A DNA stretch of 64,000 nucleotides from Mycobacterium deserti (GCF_025345615.1 NZ_JAODWD010000005.1:186001-250000); one strand, 5' to 3'; shown: positions 27,070 through 34,788, counted from the first letter of the stretch. The notes: generated from the letters alone by a model not told the origin. Numbers and translations: made by a program.

Positions 27070-27144
27070 AATATGCAAACCGATCCCGCGTACAGGAATA
27101 TATCCGGCCCTACGGCGATAACACCGTAAAATATGCGCTACGAT
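27070..27144 (+). promoter_or_regulatory. lat promoter and putative LrpA-binding region
   Basis: TACGAT at 27139-27144 lies 6 nt before the lat ATG, so the mRNA is probably leaderless. The upstream 100 bp are unusually AT-rich and hold AATATGC at 27070-27076 and again at 27130-27136, with AATATAT at 27097-27103 between them. LrpA is known to bind this promoter in M. tuberculosis; the exact sites here are inferred. Confidence 0.5.
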
Positions 27145-27150
27145 CGGCGC

Positions 27151-28467
27151 ATGACCGCTGTGCTGACACCTGTAGGGATCGGCCCTGCCGACGTCCGAGA
27201 CGTCCTGACCCGCAGCATCCTGGCCGACGGCTTGGACATGGTCCTCGATCTCGAGCAGTCCGCAGGCTCCTACCTCGTCGACGCCCGCACCGGCGAGCGA
27301 TACCTGGACATGTTCACGTTCTTCGCGTCCTCGGCACTGGGCATGAATCATCCTGCGCTGGCCGACGACGAGTTCCGCGCCGAACTCGCGCGCGCCGCGG
27401 TGAACAAGCCAAGCAACTCCGATGTGTACAGCGTGCCGATGGCGCGCTTCGTCGACACCTTCGCCCGGGTGCTCGGCGATCCTGCGCTGCCGCACCTGTT
27501 CTTCGTGGACGGGGGAGCGCTGGCCGTCGAGAACGCGCTCAAGGTCGCTTTCGACTGGAAGAGCCGGCACAACGAGGCACACGGAAGGAGCGCCGAACTG
27601 GGCACCAAGGTGCTGCACCTGCGCGGCGCTTTCCATGGCCGCAGCGGCTATACCCTGTCGCTGACCAACACCGACCCGAACAAGGTCGCGCGTTTCCCGA
27701 AGTTCGACTGGCCCCGTATCGACGCGCCGTATGTGCGGCCCGATGTCATCGACATGGATGCCCTCGAAGCCGAGTCGTTGGCGCAGGCGCGGGCGGCGTT
27801 CGAGGCGCACCCGCACGACATCGCCTGCTTCATCGCCGAACCGATCCTGGGCGAAGGCGGCGACCGGCACATCCGGCCGTCGTTCTTCGCGGCGATGCGC
27901 ACGCTGTGCGACGAGTTCGACGCGCTGCTGATCTTCGACGAGGTGCAGACGGGTTGCGGGATGACCGGGACCGCCTGGGCTTACCAGCAATTGGGTGTCG
28001 AGCCCGACGTGGTCGCGTTCGGTAAAAAGACACAGGTGTGCGGTCTCATGGCGGGCCGGCGGGTCGACGAGGTCAGCGACAACGTCTTCACGGTCGGCTC
28101 GCGCATCAACTCCACGTGGGGCGGCAATCTCGCCGACATGGTGCGGTCACGGCGCATCCTCGAGGTTATCGAGGCCGACGGGCTGATCGTCCGTGCGGCT
28201 CAGGCGGGGCGCTATCTGCTCGACCGGCTCGCCGAACTCGCCGAAGAGTTCCCCGGCGTGGTCCTCGACGTTCGCGGTCGTGGGCTGATGTGCGCGTTCA
28301 GCCTGCCCACCGCCGAGCAGCGTGACCACTTGATTGAGCGGCTCTGGGAGCGCCGAGTCATCATGCTGGCCAGCGGGCCCGACAGTGTGCGGTTCCGGCC
28401 CGCGTTGACGGTGTCGCGCGACGAGATCGACACCGCCATCAACGCGGTTCGCGAAGCGCTTCGCTAG
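27151..28467 (+). CDS. lat: L-lysine 6-aminotransferase
   Basis: This PLP-dependent class III aminotransferase moves the epsilon-amino group of lysine to 2-oxoglutarate, giving piperideine-6-carboxylate, the substrate of Pcd. The PLP lysine is in VAFGKKTQVCG near residue 294, and DEVQTGCGMTG precedes it. ATG 27151 is supported by the leaderless -10 box; the frame opens 18 nt earlier. It has 438 residues. The M. tuberculosis orthologue Rv3290c is induced in starvation and persistence. Its stop overlaps the convergent Mrr-like gene by 4 nt. Confidence 0.93.
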   Translation: MTAVLTPVGIGPADVRDVLTRSILADGLDMVLDLEQSAGSYLVDARTGERYLDMFTFFASSALGMNHPALADDEFRAELARAAVNKPSNSDVYSVPMARFVDTFARVLGDPALPHLFFVDGGALAVENALKVAFDWKSRHNEAHGRSAELGTKVLHLRGAFHGRSGYTLSLTNTDPNKVARFPKFDWPRIDAPYVRPDVIDMDALEAESLAQARAAFEAHPHDIACFIAEPILGEGGDRHIRPSFFAAMRTLCDEFDALLIFDEVQTGCGMTGTAWAYQQLGVEPDVVAFGKKTQVCGLMAGRRVDEVSDNVFTVGSRINSTWGGNLADMVRSRRILEVIEADGLIVRAAQAGRYLLDRLAELAEEFPGVVLDVRGRGLMCAFSLPTAEQRDHLIERLWERRVIMLASGPDSVRFRPALTVSRDEIDTAINAVREALR

Positions 28468-29024
28468 ACGTCGGCGACCGGCCGGGTGAGGCGCCGGATC
28501 GTTGAGCGCAGCCGCACGAGCTCGTCGCGACCGACCAGCTCGCAGCCGTGCAACTCGGCGAGTTTGCGTGCGGCCGGGGTGAATTCGTGGTTCGTCACGA
28601 CCATGGTGGCGGTGCAGTCCTGCATTGGCGCACCGGCCACCACCTCCTGGACGGCGCCGGCGCCGACCGGCCGGGACTGCCGTTTGCACTGAATGGCGAG
28701 GCGATTCGGTCGTCTGCCGACGATGATGTCGACGCCCCAGTCGCCGGTGATCGACGTCATGATGACCGGAGCCCCGCACGACCGGGCCACACGCGCGACG
28801 TAGTCCTCGAACTCGATACCCGACATCTGTGCGATCGGGTCCTCACGCGGGTGGGCGGTGCGCACCCCTGACACTGCGCCGAAGAAGAAGCGCGGAGTCG
28901 CGGCAAGGATTACCGGCGCGAGCGCTCCGATCACCACACCCCACACCGGCGTCGTCCCGGCCGCCCAGGCGGTCGCGCCCGCGGCGACCGCGACGCACGC
29001 GTACGTCTTCGGGCCGATGTTCAC
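28464..29024 (-). CDS. Membrane-anchored Mrr-like restriction endonuclease domain protein
   Basis: Two hydrophobic helices (about residues 5-22 and 26-45) are followed by an Mrr-type PD-(D/E)xK nuclease domain: GIEFEDYVARVARSCG, then GDWGVDIIV with the catalytic Asp, and LAIQCKRQ with the QxK residues. Proteins of this kind may act on foreign or damaged DNA at the membrane. I chose GTG 29024 because TACGAT on the minus strand (29032-29037) lies 7 nt upstream, fitting a leaderless transcript; the frame is open to 29090. It has 186 residues from this start. Physiological substrate unknown. Confidence 0.7.
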   Translation of the reverse strand: MNIGPKTYACVAVAAGATAWAAGTTPVWGVVIGALAPVILAATPRFFFGAVSGVRTAHPREDPIAQMSGIEFEDYVARVARSCGAPVIMTSITGDWGVDIIVGRRPNRLAIQCKRQSRPVGAGAVQEVVAGAPMQDCTATMVVTNHEFTPAARKLAELHGCELVGRDELVRLRSTIRRLTRPVADV

Positions 29025-29138
29025 GCCGCGAATCGTAGGATCGGGCACCGACGAATAACCGCGACACGCGCTGGCGGGCCGGCTGTCCATCTGAAGTTCT
29101 CCCAGCGCGGCCTCAGCATCCTGCGCCGTCGCGCGGGC

Positions 29139-29144
29139 TAATGT
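29139..29144 (+). promoter_or_regulatory. -10 box of a leaderless PAS-ANTAR gene
   Basis: TAATGT (TANNNT) lies 6 nt before the ATG at 29151. No ribosome-binding site is visible, which supports a leaderless transcript. Confidence 0.45.
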
Positions 29145-29150
29145 TCAGAC

Positions 29151-29834
29151 ATGACGGATGAGGCGTCGGAACCCGGCGGGCAAACGTCCGTCGAGCGGGC
29201 CCTCGCCGGGGGCGACCCGCAGCGCGTCGGCTGGTTCCGGTTCTACTTCGCCGACGAGCGCTGGGAGTGGTCGCCACAAGTCGAACGTATGCACGGCTAT
29301 CAGCCAGGGACTGTTCAGCCGACCACCGATCTTGTGCTCTCGCACAAACATCCCGACGACTACGGCCAGGTGGCCGCCACGCTCAACGAAATCCGCCGCA
29401 CCTCGGCGGCCTTCTCCACGCGCCACCGCATCATCGACACCCACGGCAACATCCGCCACGTCGTGGTCGTGGGCGACCAGCTCTACGAGAGCGGCTCGGG
29501 CAAGGTGATCGGCACGCATGGCTTCTACGTCGACGTCACGCCGTCGATGAAGGAACGCCGCGAAGACATCGTGACCGAAGCGGTCGCGGAGATCGCCGAG
29601 GCGCGGGGCGCCATCGAGCAGACCAAGGGCATGCTGATGCTCGTCTACGGAATCAGCGCCGACGCGGCGTTCGAGCTACTCAAGTGGCGATCCCAGGAGA
29701 CCAACACCGAGCTGCGGGTTCTCGCCGAGCAAATCACGAAGGACTTCCTCGACCTCGAGCACGACGGGACGCCGCCACCGCGCACCGCGTATGACCGGCT
29801 CCTGCTCTCCGCGCATCTCAGAGTGCAGTCCTGA
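29151..29834 (+). CDS. PAS-ANTAR signalling protein (RNA-binding antiterminator type)
   Basis: Residues 25-130 form a PAS domain (WEWSPQVERMHGYQPG, HPDDYGQV). Residues 145-205 form an ANTAR domain, AIEQTKGMLMLVYGISADAAF, which in other proteins binds two-hairpin RNA motifs to prevent termination. It has 227 residues. PAS-ANTAR proteins are common in actinobacteria and sense light, redox or small ligands; the signal is unknown. The gene lies between the Mrr-like nuclease and the SigF-controlled membrane protein. Confidence 0.85.
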   Translation: MTDEASEPGGQTSVERALAGGDPQRVGWFRFYFADERWEWSPQVERMHGYQPGTVQPTTDLVLSHKHPDDYGQVAATLNEIRRTSAAFSTRHRIIDTHGNIRHVVVVGDQLYESGSGKVIGTHGFYVDVTPSMKERREDIVTEAVAEIAEARGAIEQTKGMLMLVYGISADAAFELLKWRSQETNTELRVLAEQITKDFLDLEHDGTPPPRTAYDRLLLSAHLRVQS

Positions 29835-29859
29835 CCCGAATGTGACGTCCTCACCCGGA

Positions 29860-29886
29860 CGTTTATTCGTTCGACGTCGCGGGAAT
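29860..29886 (+). promoter_or_regulatory. SigF-type promoter before the Rv3289c-like gene
   Basis: CGTTT at 29860-29864, a 16-bp spacer, and GGGAAT at 29881-29886. GGGAAT is an accepted variant of the SigF -10 element. The start codon is about 50 nt downstream. Confidence 0.55.
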
Positions 29887-29932
29887 TCTGGGCCTCGTCA
29901 TAACGGGGGCCTTCGGCCAGCAATCGGAGTGG

Positions 29933-30322
29933 GTGCACGTGTATCGGACGCCAGGCGATCTGCGAGGCAATGCGCAGCAGGATGACGCGGGAGTGCGGGA
30001 CGCGGTGCGCTTCGGCGTCGGCGTCGCCGCGGCCGGCATCGCGTTCCTCGTGGTCGCCGCGGTATGGGTCAGCACGTGCAGCGGCTCCGTCGCCGACACA
30101 GCTGCCTGCGGTGCGCCGCAGCGCACTCTGCTCGCGGTGGGCGCCCCGGCCATCCTGCTCGCCGGCGGGCTGCGCGCGTTCGTTCGGACGTACCAGACGT
30201 GGCGCCGCAACGAGACCTGGTGGGTCTGGCAAGGCGCGGGCTGGCTGCTGATGACGCTGATGCTGCTGATTGTGATGATGAGCATGCCTGAGCTCGCCGG
30301 ACCCGCGGTCTTCGGCTGGTGA
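29933..30322 (+). CDS. Small transmembrane protein (Rv3289c-like)
   Basis: This 129-residue protein has predicted transmembrane helices at about residues 28-48 (GVAAAGIAFLVVAAVWV), 63-80 and 100-120 (GWLLMTLMLLIVMM). Two cysteines lie in the outside loop (STCSGSVADTAACG). It resembles in size and place the Rv3289c membrane protein between lat and usfY. The start is GTG 29933 or GTG 29939. The stop overlaps the GTG start of the next gene, so the two form an operon under a SigF-type promoter. Function unknown. Confidence 0.65.
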   Translation: MHVYRTPGDLRGNAQQDDAGVRDAVRFGVGVAAAGIAFLVVAAVWVSTCSGSVADTAACGAPQRTLLAVGAPAILLAGGLRAFVRTYQTWRRNETWWVWQGAGWLLMTLMLLIVMMSMPELAGPAVFGW

Positions 30323-30939
30323 CTGCGGATCGACCGCTGTCCGCGCTGGCCCTGGTGTGCAGCTTGAAGAAGAGCCCGACTCCGTCGAGCAGCGAGCTGC
30401 TCGCCGAACAGGTCTGTGAACAGTTGCGCAAGGCCGGGGTGCTGACCGAAGCCGTGCGTTGTGTCGACTACGCGATTGCCCCTGGCGTCGAGGCGGACAT
30501 GGGCGACGGCGATGAGTGGCCGAGCATCCGGCAGAAGCTGTTGAACGCCGACATTCTGGTACTGGCCACCCCGATCTGGCTCGGGCATCCCTCCAGCGTC
30601 ACGCAGCGCGTGCTGGAGCGAATGGATGCCGAGTTATCGAACACCGACGATGCGGGGCGGCCCGCCATGGTCGGCAAGGTTGCGGTGGTCGCAGTCGTCG
30701 GCAACGAAGATGGGGCGCACAAGGTCGTTGCCGACTGCTTCCAGGGGCTCAACGACATCGGCTACACGATCTCGGCGCAGGGCTGCACCTACTGGAATGA
30801 CCACGCGATGGGTTCGACCGACTTCAAGGAACTCGACGAGGTACCCGAGGAGGTGGCGTCGGCCACCGCGGCCGCGGCCCGCAACGCCGCCTTTCTCGCC
30901 GGTGCGCTCAGAGACGCGCAATACCCGCCCTACCAGTGA
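30319..30939 (+). CDS. NADPH-dependent FMN reductase/flavodoxin-like protein
   Basis: This 206-residue flavodoxin-fold protein has the N-terminal FMN-phosphate region CSLKKSPTPSSSELLAEQ near residue 14 and ADILVLATPIWLGHPSSVTQ near residue 80, which contacts the isoalloxazine ring. It probably reduces FMN or quinones during stress. GTG 30319 overlaps the stop of the upstream membrane protein (GTGA). The usfY promoter begins just after its stop codon. Confidence 0.8.
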   Translation: MTADRPLSALALVCSLKKSPTPSSSELLAEQVCEQLRKAGVLTEAVRCVDYAIAPGVEADMGDGDEWPSIRQKLLNADILVLATPIWLGHPSSVTQRVLERMDAELSNTDDAGRPAMVGKVAVVAVVGNEDGAHKVVADCFQGLNDIGYTISAQGCTYWNDHAMGSTDFKELDEVPEEVASATAAAARNAAFLAGALRDAQYPPYQ

Positions 30940-30942
30940 TGT

Positions 30943-30968
30943 CGTTTTCTCGACGGCGGCGTCGGGTA
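30943..30968 (+). promoter_or_regulatory. SigF promoter of usfY
   Basis: CGTTT at 30943-30947, a 16-bp spacer, and GGGTA at 30964-30968 match the SigF consensus. usfY starts at 31029 with GGGAGGAG shortly before it. usfY is a classic SigF-linked gene in mycobacteria. Confidence 0.75.
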
Positions 30969-31028
30969 GTCCTACCGTGGGAATCAGCCCATTCACGCGG
31001 GTGAAGGTATGCCGAGGGAGGAGTACCG

Positions 31029-31337
31029 ATGAAGAGCCCGAAAGATCCCGTCGATCACTCGAGGACGACGAGGCCGCACGCCGGCGAGACGATGAAGGAC
31101 ACCAAGAACCTGCCCGCACTCATCGTGGTCGGTTTGGCGCTGGTGGCGTTCGTCTCGGCGCTGGCCGCTCACGGCGCAGGACACCACGATGTCGGGGTTG
31201 GCCTCGGCAGCGCATCAGCGGTGTTGCTGGTGGTCGGTGTGGCGTGGCTGGGAATCGAACACCTTCGCGTTCGCAAGATGGAAGATCGTTGGCACGCAGA
31301 GCATCCCGAGGCCGAACGTCAAAAGCCCAGCTCTTAG
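31029..31337 (+). CDS. usfY: UsfY, SigF-linked membrane protein
   Basis: This 102-residue protein has the UsfY pattern: an N-terminal DPVDHSRTTRPHAGE motif, two transmembrane helices (ALIVVGLALVAFVSALAAHG and SASAVLLVVGVAWLGIEH) and a charged tail with RKMEDRWHAEHPE. In M. tuberculosis usfY is directly upstream of rsbW and sigF; here those genes are 3.5 kb away, separated by several other genes. Its transcript ends at a strong hairpin. Function unknown beyond the SigF regulon. Confidence 0.85.
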   Translation: MKSPKDPVDHSRTTRPHAGETMKDTKNLPALIVVGLALVAFVSALAAHGAGHHDVGVGLGSASAVLLVVGVAWLGIEHLRVRKMEDRWHAEHPEAERQKPSS

Positions 31338-31360
31338 CCGGGTAGGCGAAAAGGACATGA

Positions 31361-31396
31361 AAAAGGCCCAGCCGGATGGTCCGGGCTGGGCCTTTT
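31361..31396. terminator. Strong bidirectional hairpin terminator between usfY and csbD
   Basis: A 13-bp perfect stem pairs 31361-31373 with 31384-31396 (AAAAGGCCCAGCC with its complement), flanked by A and T runs. It ends both the plus-strand usfY transcript and the minus-strand csbD transcript. Such intrinsic-like terminators are uncommon in mycobacteria. Confidence 0.85.
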
Positions 31397-31406
31397 CATT
31401 GAAGAT

Positions 31407-31643
31407 CTACTGCTCGGACTTCTGGCGCTCTTCGGCGGCCTTAGCGCCACCGCGCGCTGCCTCGGCTTCAGCTTCCTTCTGAGCAGCGTTCTGCTGGGCG
31501 TCGGCCTTGTCCTGCTGGGCCTTGCCCTCGCGGACCATGTCGTCACGGCCGGTCACAGTGCCGACTGTTTCCTTCGCCTTGCCCTTGACGTCCTCGACGA
31601 CGCCCTTGATGCCTTCTTCGGGCCCACTGTTCTTCTCGGTCAT
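31407..31643 (-). CDS. CsbD-like general stress protein
   Basis: This 78-residue hydrophilic protein carries the CsbD signature: GIKGVVEDVKGKAKETVGTVTG followed by a Lys/Glu/Ala-rich tail. CsbD of Bacillus belongs to the SigB regulon, the counterpart of SigF. ATG 31643 is preceded by GGAAGGGTGAGC, a good ribosome-binding site. It is likely transcribed with the 65-residue gene upstream from the SigF promoter at 31970-31995. A GGCCCA-TATT-TGGGCC inverted repeat lies in the leader. Confidence 0.85.
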   Translation of the reverse strand: MTEKNSGPEEGIKGVVEDVKGKAKETVGTVTGRDDMVREGKAQQDKADAQQNAAQKEAEAEAARGGAKAAEERQKSEQ

Positions 31644-31678
31644 GCTCACCCTTCCGCTTGTCGCGTGGATCAATCACA

Positions 31679-31694
31679 GGCCCATATTTGGGCC
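31679..31694. promoter_or_regulatory. Perfect inverted repeat upstream of csbD
   Basis: GGCCCA (31679-31684) and TGGGCC (31689-31694) flank TATT, 35 bp upstream of the csbD start. It may be an operator or an RNA hairpin in the intercistronic region. Confidence 0.4.
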
Positions 31695-31760
31695 ACACGA
31701 GGGTTTCCCCACGCAATCACGGTGTTCCCGAACGCCGGACGGGCTAAACGGCTGCGCCGA

Positions 31761-31958
31761 TCAGTCGTGGTCCCTGCGTTCCTCGGGGTCGAGATCCACC
31801 GTCTCCAGCTGTTCCTGCCAATCTGCCGGCGCAGCCTCCAGCGGCGGCGTTTGCGGCCGCTGGGCGGCCGCCTCGTCGTCGGGCACGCTGGTGTCTTGAC
31901 TCTGCTCGACGGCGTCGGCGACCGGGACCTCGTCGGGGAGCTGCTCGCTGTCGCGCAT
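31761..31958 (-). CDS. Small acidic protein of 65 residues
   Basis: The protein starts MRDSEQLPDEVPVADAVEQ and is rich in Asp, Glu and Pro, ending DWQEQLETVDLDPEERRDHD. Similar short acidic proteins with a VPVADAVEQ motif occur in mycobacteria, as I recall, but no function is known. A perfect SigF consensus promoter ends 12 nt before the ATG, so the mRNA would have almost no leader. csbD lies 117 bp downstream on the same strand. Confidence 0.65.
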   Translation of the reverse strand: MRDSEQLPDEVPVADAVEQSQDTSVPDDEAAAQRPQTPPLEAAPADWQEQLETVDLDPEERRDHD

Positions 31959-31969
31959 GGCGGTGCGGG

Positions 31970-31995
31970 TACCCGGGGTGCAGTCGTCGGAAACC
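31970..31995 (-). promoter_or_regulatory. Consensus SigF promoter for the 65-residue gene (and possibly csbD)
   Basis: Read on the minus strand: GGTTT (31995-31991), 16 bp, GGGTA (31974-31970), a full match to the SigF consensus. The -10 element lies 11 nt upstream of the ATG at 31958. Confidence 0.8.
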
Positions 31996-32064
31996 GCCGC
32001 CGCGGCGCTTCGAGCCGGAATGCGAATGAGCTGTGGCCACTATGCGAAAACTCGGGCGTTCCAC

Positions 32065-32090
32065 CGTTTTGCGGAATTTGGGCTCGGGTA
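32065..32090 (+). promoter_or_regulatory. SigF promoter of the glycosyltransferase at 32198
   Basis: CGTTT at 32065-32069, 16 bp, GGGTA at 32086-32090, with the same hexamers and spacing as the usfY promoter. It is divergent from the SigF promoter at 31970-31995. Confidence 0.7.
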
Positions 32091-32197
32091 GTTGGCGCGT
32101 GTATTGGAGATCTCGCGTGCCGCCCGGGGGCACTCCTCGATGAGTGAGGCGGCGTCATCGAGAACTCGGCGAATGACGTTGTGAGAGGGGGACGCCG

Positions 32198-33427
32198 ATG
32201 ATGAAGATCGCCATGGTTTCCGAGCACGCCAGTCCGCTGGCCGCGCTTGGCGGCGTCGCCGCCGGGGGGCAGAAGGTGCAGGTCGCCGAGATCTCGGCGG
32301 CGCTGGCCCGGCGCGGCCATCTGGTGACCGTCTACACCCGGCGCGACGACCCGGACCTGCCTGAGCGGGTGGACACTCCGCAGGGCTACAGCGTCGTGCA
32401 TGTGCCTGCGGGACCGGCGAAATCGATCCCGGACGACGAATTGCTGGGCCACATGGGCCCGTTCGCCCAGTTCCTCGACGACCAGTGGACCGTCAACCGG
32501 CCCGACGTCGTGCATGCACATTCCTGGAGGTCGGGCATCGCCACTCAGCTGGCGGCCCGTCACCTCGATCTGCCCGCGGTGCAGACATTCGACGCGATGG
32601 AGGCGGTCGTGCGCCGTCACCAGGACACGTCCGACACCAGCTCGTCCGACCGCCATCGGATCGAGGCCATGGTCGCGCGGTCCGCGACATGGGTCGTCGC
32701 CACCTGTACCGACGAGGTGTTCGAGCTGATGCGGATGGGTCGGTCGCGCAATCGAATATCCGTCGTTCCCTGCGGCGTCGACCTGGATATGTTCACTCCA
32801 GATGGCCCCACGGCACCGCGCGGCGGGCGACACCGCATCGTCAGTGTCGGAAATTCACTGCCTGGCAAGGGATTCGATGTCGTCCTGCGGGCGCTGCCCG
32901 CCTTGCCCGACACTGAACTCGTCATCGTCGGTGGCCCCGAGGCGTCGCAGCTCCCCGCCGATACCGAGGTGCGCCGGTTGCGAAAGCTGGCTCGTGATCT
33001 CGGCGTCGGCGACCGGGTGCTGATGTACGGCTCGGTCGCGCGCGAAGGCATGCCCGCGATCCTGCGATCCGCTGACGTGGTGGCCTGCACACCGTGGTAC
33101 GAGCCGTCGGGCATCGTGGCGCTCGAAGCCATGGCGTGCGGTGTCCCGGTGGTGGCCTCGGGTGTGGGCGGAATGCTCGACACCGTCGTGCACGACGTGA
33201 CCGGACGGCTGGTGAAGCCGAAGAGTACGGCCGAGGTGGCTGACGCAATCATTCACCTGCTGCGCGATCAGTTCCTCCGGCAGAGCCTCGGCGCCGCAGG
33301 ACGCGACCGCGCGCGGGCCCGCTACTCGTGGGACCGGATCGCCGCCGACACCCAGCGCATCTATGACCGCCTTGAAGCGGCAGACTGCCGGCGGCAGACG
33401 TCCGCGGCCACACTGTCGTCTGGATGA
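32198..33427 (+). CDS. GT4-family glycosyltransferase, predicted SigF-controlled
   Basis: This 409-residue GT-B fold retaining glycosyltransferase has an N-terminal glycine loop (GGVAAGGQKVQVAEISAAL), HAHSWRSG in the acceptor domain, and the C-terminal donor motif with SVGNSLPGKGFD and EPSGIVALEAMACGVPVVAS. It resembles sugar transferases acting on sugar phosphates or lipid acceptors. Substrate unknown. GAGAGGGGGA gives a strong ribosome-binding site before the tandem ATG ATG. Its SigF promoter suggests a role in stress-related envelope or storage sugar. Confidence 0.85.
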   Translation: MMKIAMVSEHASPLAALGGVAAGGQKVQVAEISAALARRGHLVTVYTRRDDPDLPERVDTPQGYSVVHVPAGPAKSIPDDELLGHMGPFAQFLDDQWTVNRPDVVHAHSWRSGIATQLAARHLDLPAVQTFDAMEAVVRRHQDTSDTSSSDRHRIEAMVARSATWVVATCTDEVFELMRMGRSRNRISVVPCGVDLDMFTPDGPTAPRGGRHRIVSVGNSLPGKGFDVVLRALPALPDTELVIVGGPEASQLPADTEVRRLRKLARDLGVGDRVLMYGSVAREGMPAILRSADVVACTPWYEPSGIVALEAMACGVPVVASGVGGMLDTVVHDVTGRLVKPKSTAEVADAIIHLLRDQFLRQSLGAAGRDRARARYSWDRIAADTQRIYDRLEAADCRRQTSAATLSSG

Positions 33428-33483
33428 CCGGGCCGGTTTGCAGCACGCATTACCGCGCCAATCCGATTGCGTCGCAACGCCGA

Positions 33484-34500
33484 TCAGCCCTTGGAAACCT
33501 TTCGGATCAGCCGAGCCGTGCTGGCGTCGAGGATCTCCTGGCGATCGGACGTTCTTCGGGTCCTCGCCGCACGCCGCACACCCGCGGCGATCGTCAGGCC
33601 GTTCTCGTAGCCCTGCACAACCCGCGGGTCCACGTAGGAGCCCCGCGCCACCGCCGGCGTGTTTCCCAGTTCTTCGGAGACCTCTTTCATGACCGCCGAT
33701 TCGACTCGCTTGATCACCGTCTTGTTCACCGGCGGATCGGCGTCGACGAACGCCGCCGCCGCGAGCACGGTGCCGTGCCAGGTGCGCAGGTCCTTGACCG
33801 TGTACTCCGCGCCGACGAGTTCTTTGAACCGGGCATTGAGGTCGTCGGCATGGATGTCGAGCCACCCGGTACCGTTGCGGCACACCAACAATCGTTCGGT
33901 GCGTTCGGGCCGTCGCAGCAGGGCGCGCACCGACCGGACCGCTTCGGGATCGTCGATCAGCAGCGTCCGCCGCACCCCGCTCTTGGCGGGGAAGTCGAAC
34001 TCGATTCCCTTGCGTTGCAACGTCACGTGTTCGCACCGCAGGGTCGCGATGCCGTAGGAGTTGTTCTCCTCCGCATACTGTTCCGAGCCGGCCCGGAAGT
34101 AGCCGAGGTCAACCAGATACAGGGCAAGGGCGAGCACCCGGTCGCGGGTGAGTCCGCGGCCACGTAGGTCAGCCGCGATCTTGCGGCGCATGTCGGGCAA
34201 CGCCGCCGACATCCCCAGCACCCGGTCGAATTTCTCCTCGTTGCGCTCCTCCTGCCACCGCAGGTGGTAGAGGTACTGGCGCCGGCCGGCGGCATCGGTC
34301 CCGACGGCCTGGATGTGGCCGTTGGCGTGCGGATCGATCCATACATTCCGCCAAGCAGGCGGGATGACCAGGTCCTTGATGCGCTTCAAAGTCTCGGCGT
34401 CGGTCACGGGCGTGCCGTCGGGATGGTGGTAGGAAAACCCCTTGCCCCGACGCACCCGGCGCAGGCCCGGGCCACTCAGTACGCTACGGCGAAGTCGCAT
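33484..34500 (-). CDS. DNA topoisomerase IB (poxvirus/eukaryote-like)
   Basis: This 338-residue type IB topoisomerase relaxes supercoils through a tyrosine-DNA link. The N-terminal domain starts RRVRRGKGFSYHHPDG. The catalytic set is visible as RCEH/KSGVRRT, KDLRTWHGT (Arg, Lys, His region) and the active tyrosine in VARGSYVDPRVV near residue 290. Type IB enzymes are scattered in bacteria, and mycobacterial copies are usually accessory. It is convergent with the glycosyltransferase and lies inside the SigF neighbourhood. Confidence 0.9.
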   Translation of the reverse strand: MRLRRSVLSGPGLRRVRRGKGFSYHHPDGTPVTDAETLKRIKDLVIPPAWRNVWIDPHANGHIQAVGTDAAGRRQYLYHLRWQEERNEEKFDRVLGMSAALPDMRRKIAADLRGRGLTRDRVLALALYLVDLGYFRAGSEQYAEENNSYGIATLRCEHVTLQRKGIEFDFPAKSGVRRTLLIDDPEAVRSVRALLRRPERTERLLVCRNGTGWLDIHADDLNARFKELVGAEYTVKDLRTWHGTVLAAAAFVDADPPVNKTVIKRVESAVMKEVSEELGNTPAVARGSYVDPRVVQGYENGLTIAAGVRRAARTRRTSDRQEILDASTARLIRKVSKG

Positions 34501-34587
34501 GTTTGGTGCCCGACTACGCAGGGGTATGGAGGATGGACCATGGTGAGGACCAGTACGGCTGCTGCTGCGTTCTGCTTTGCGCTGGGG

Positions 34588-34752
34588 TCATTGCATCATC
34601 GGCGCGAGCATCAGGAACGCACCCGCATAGATCGCCACCGCGATCAGAACCAGGACGGCCAACACCATCGCTGCCGTCATGACTATCTTGCGCAGACGGT
34701 GATCGGACGGCCCGAAATGATCGAGATGATTTCGCGGTCGCATCTGTTCCAT
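34588..34752 (-). CDS. 54-residue single-pass membrane protein
   Basis: This short frame encodes MEQMRPRNHLDHFGPSDHRL followed by one transmembrane helix of about 22 residues (VLAVLVLIAVAIYAGAFLML) and ends PMMQ. The basic N-terminus suggests an N-in orientation. A SigF-like promoter with one -35 mismatch ends 10 nt before the ATG. It is divergent from rsbW. No function is known; the composition and promoter argue that it is real. Confidence 0.6.
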   Translation of the reverse strand: MEQMRPRNHLDHFGPSDHRLRKIVMTAAMVLAVLVLIAVAIYAGAFLMLAPMMQ

Positions 34753-34762
34753 GGCAGGGGAT

Positions 34763-34788
34763 TACCCGGCCAAAGGGCTTGCCACACG
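34763..34788 (-). promoter_or_regulatory. SigF-like promoter of the 54-residue membrane protein
   Basis: On the minus strand CGTGT (34788-34784), 16 bp, GGGTA (34767-34763). One mismatch from CGTTT in the -35. The -10 is 10 nt from the start codon, as for the 65-residue gene. Confidence 0.5.
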
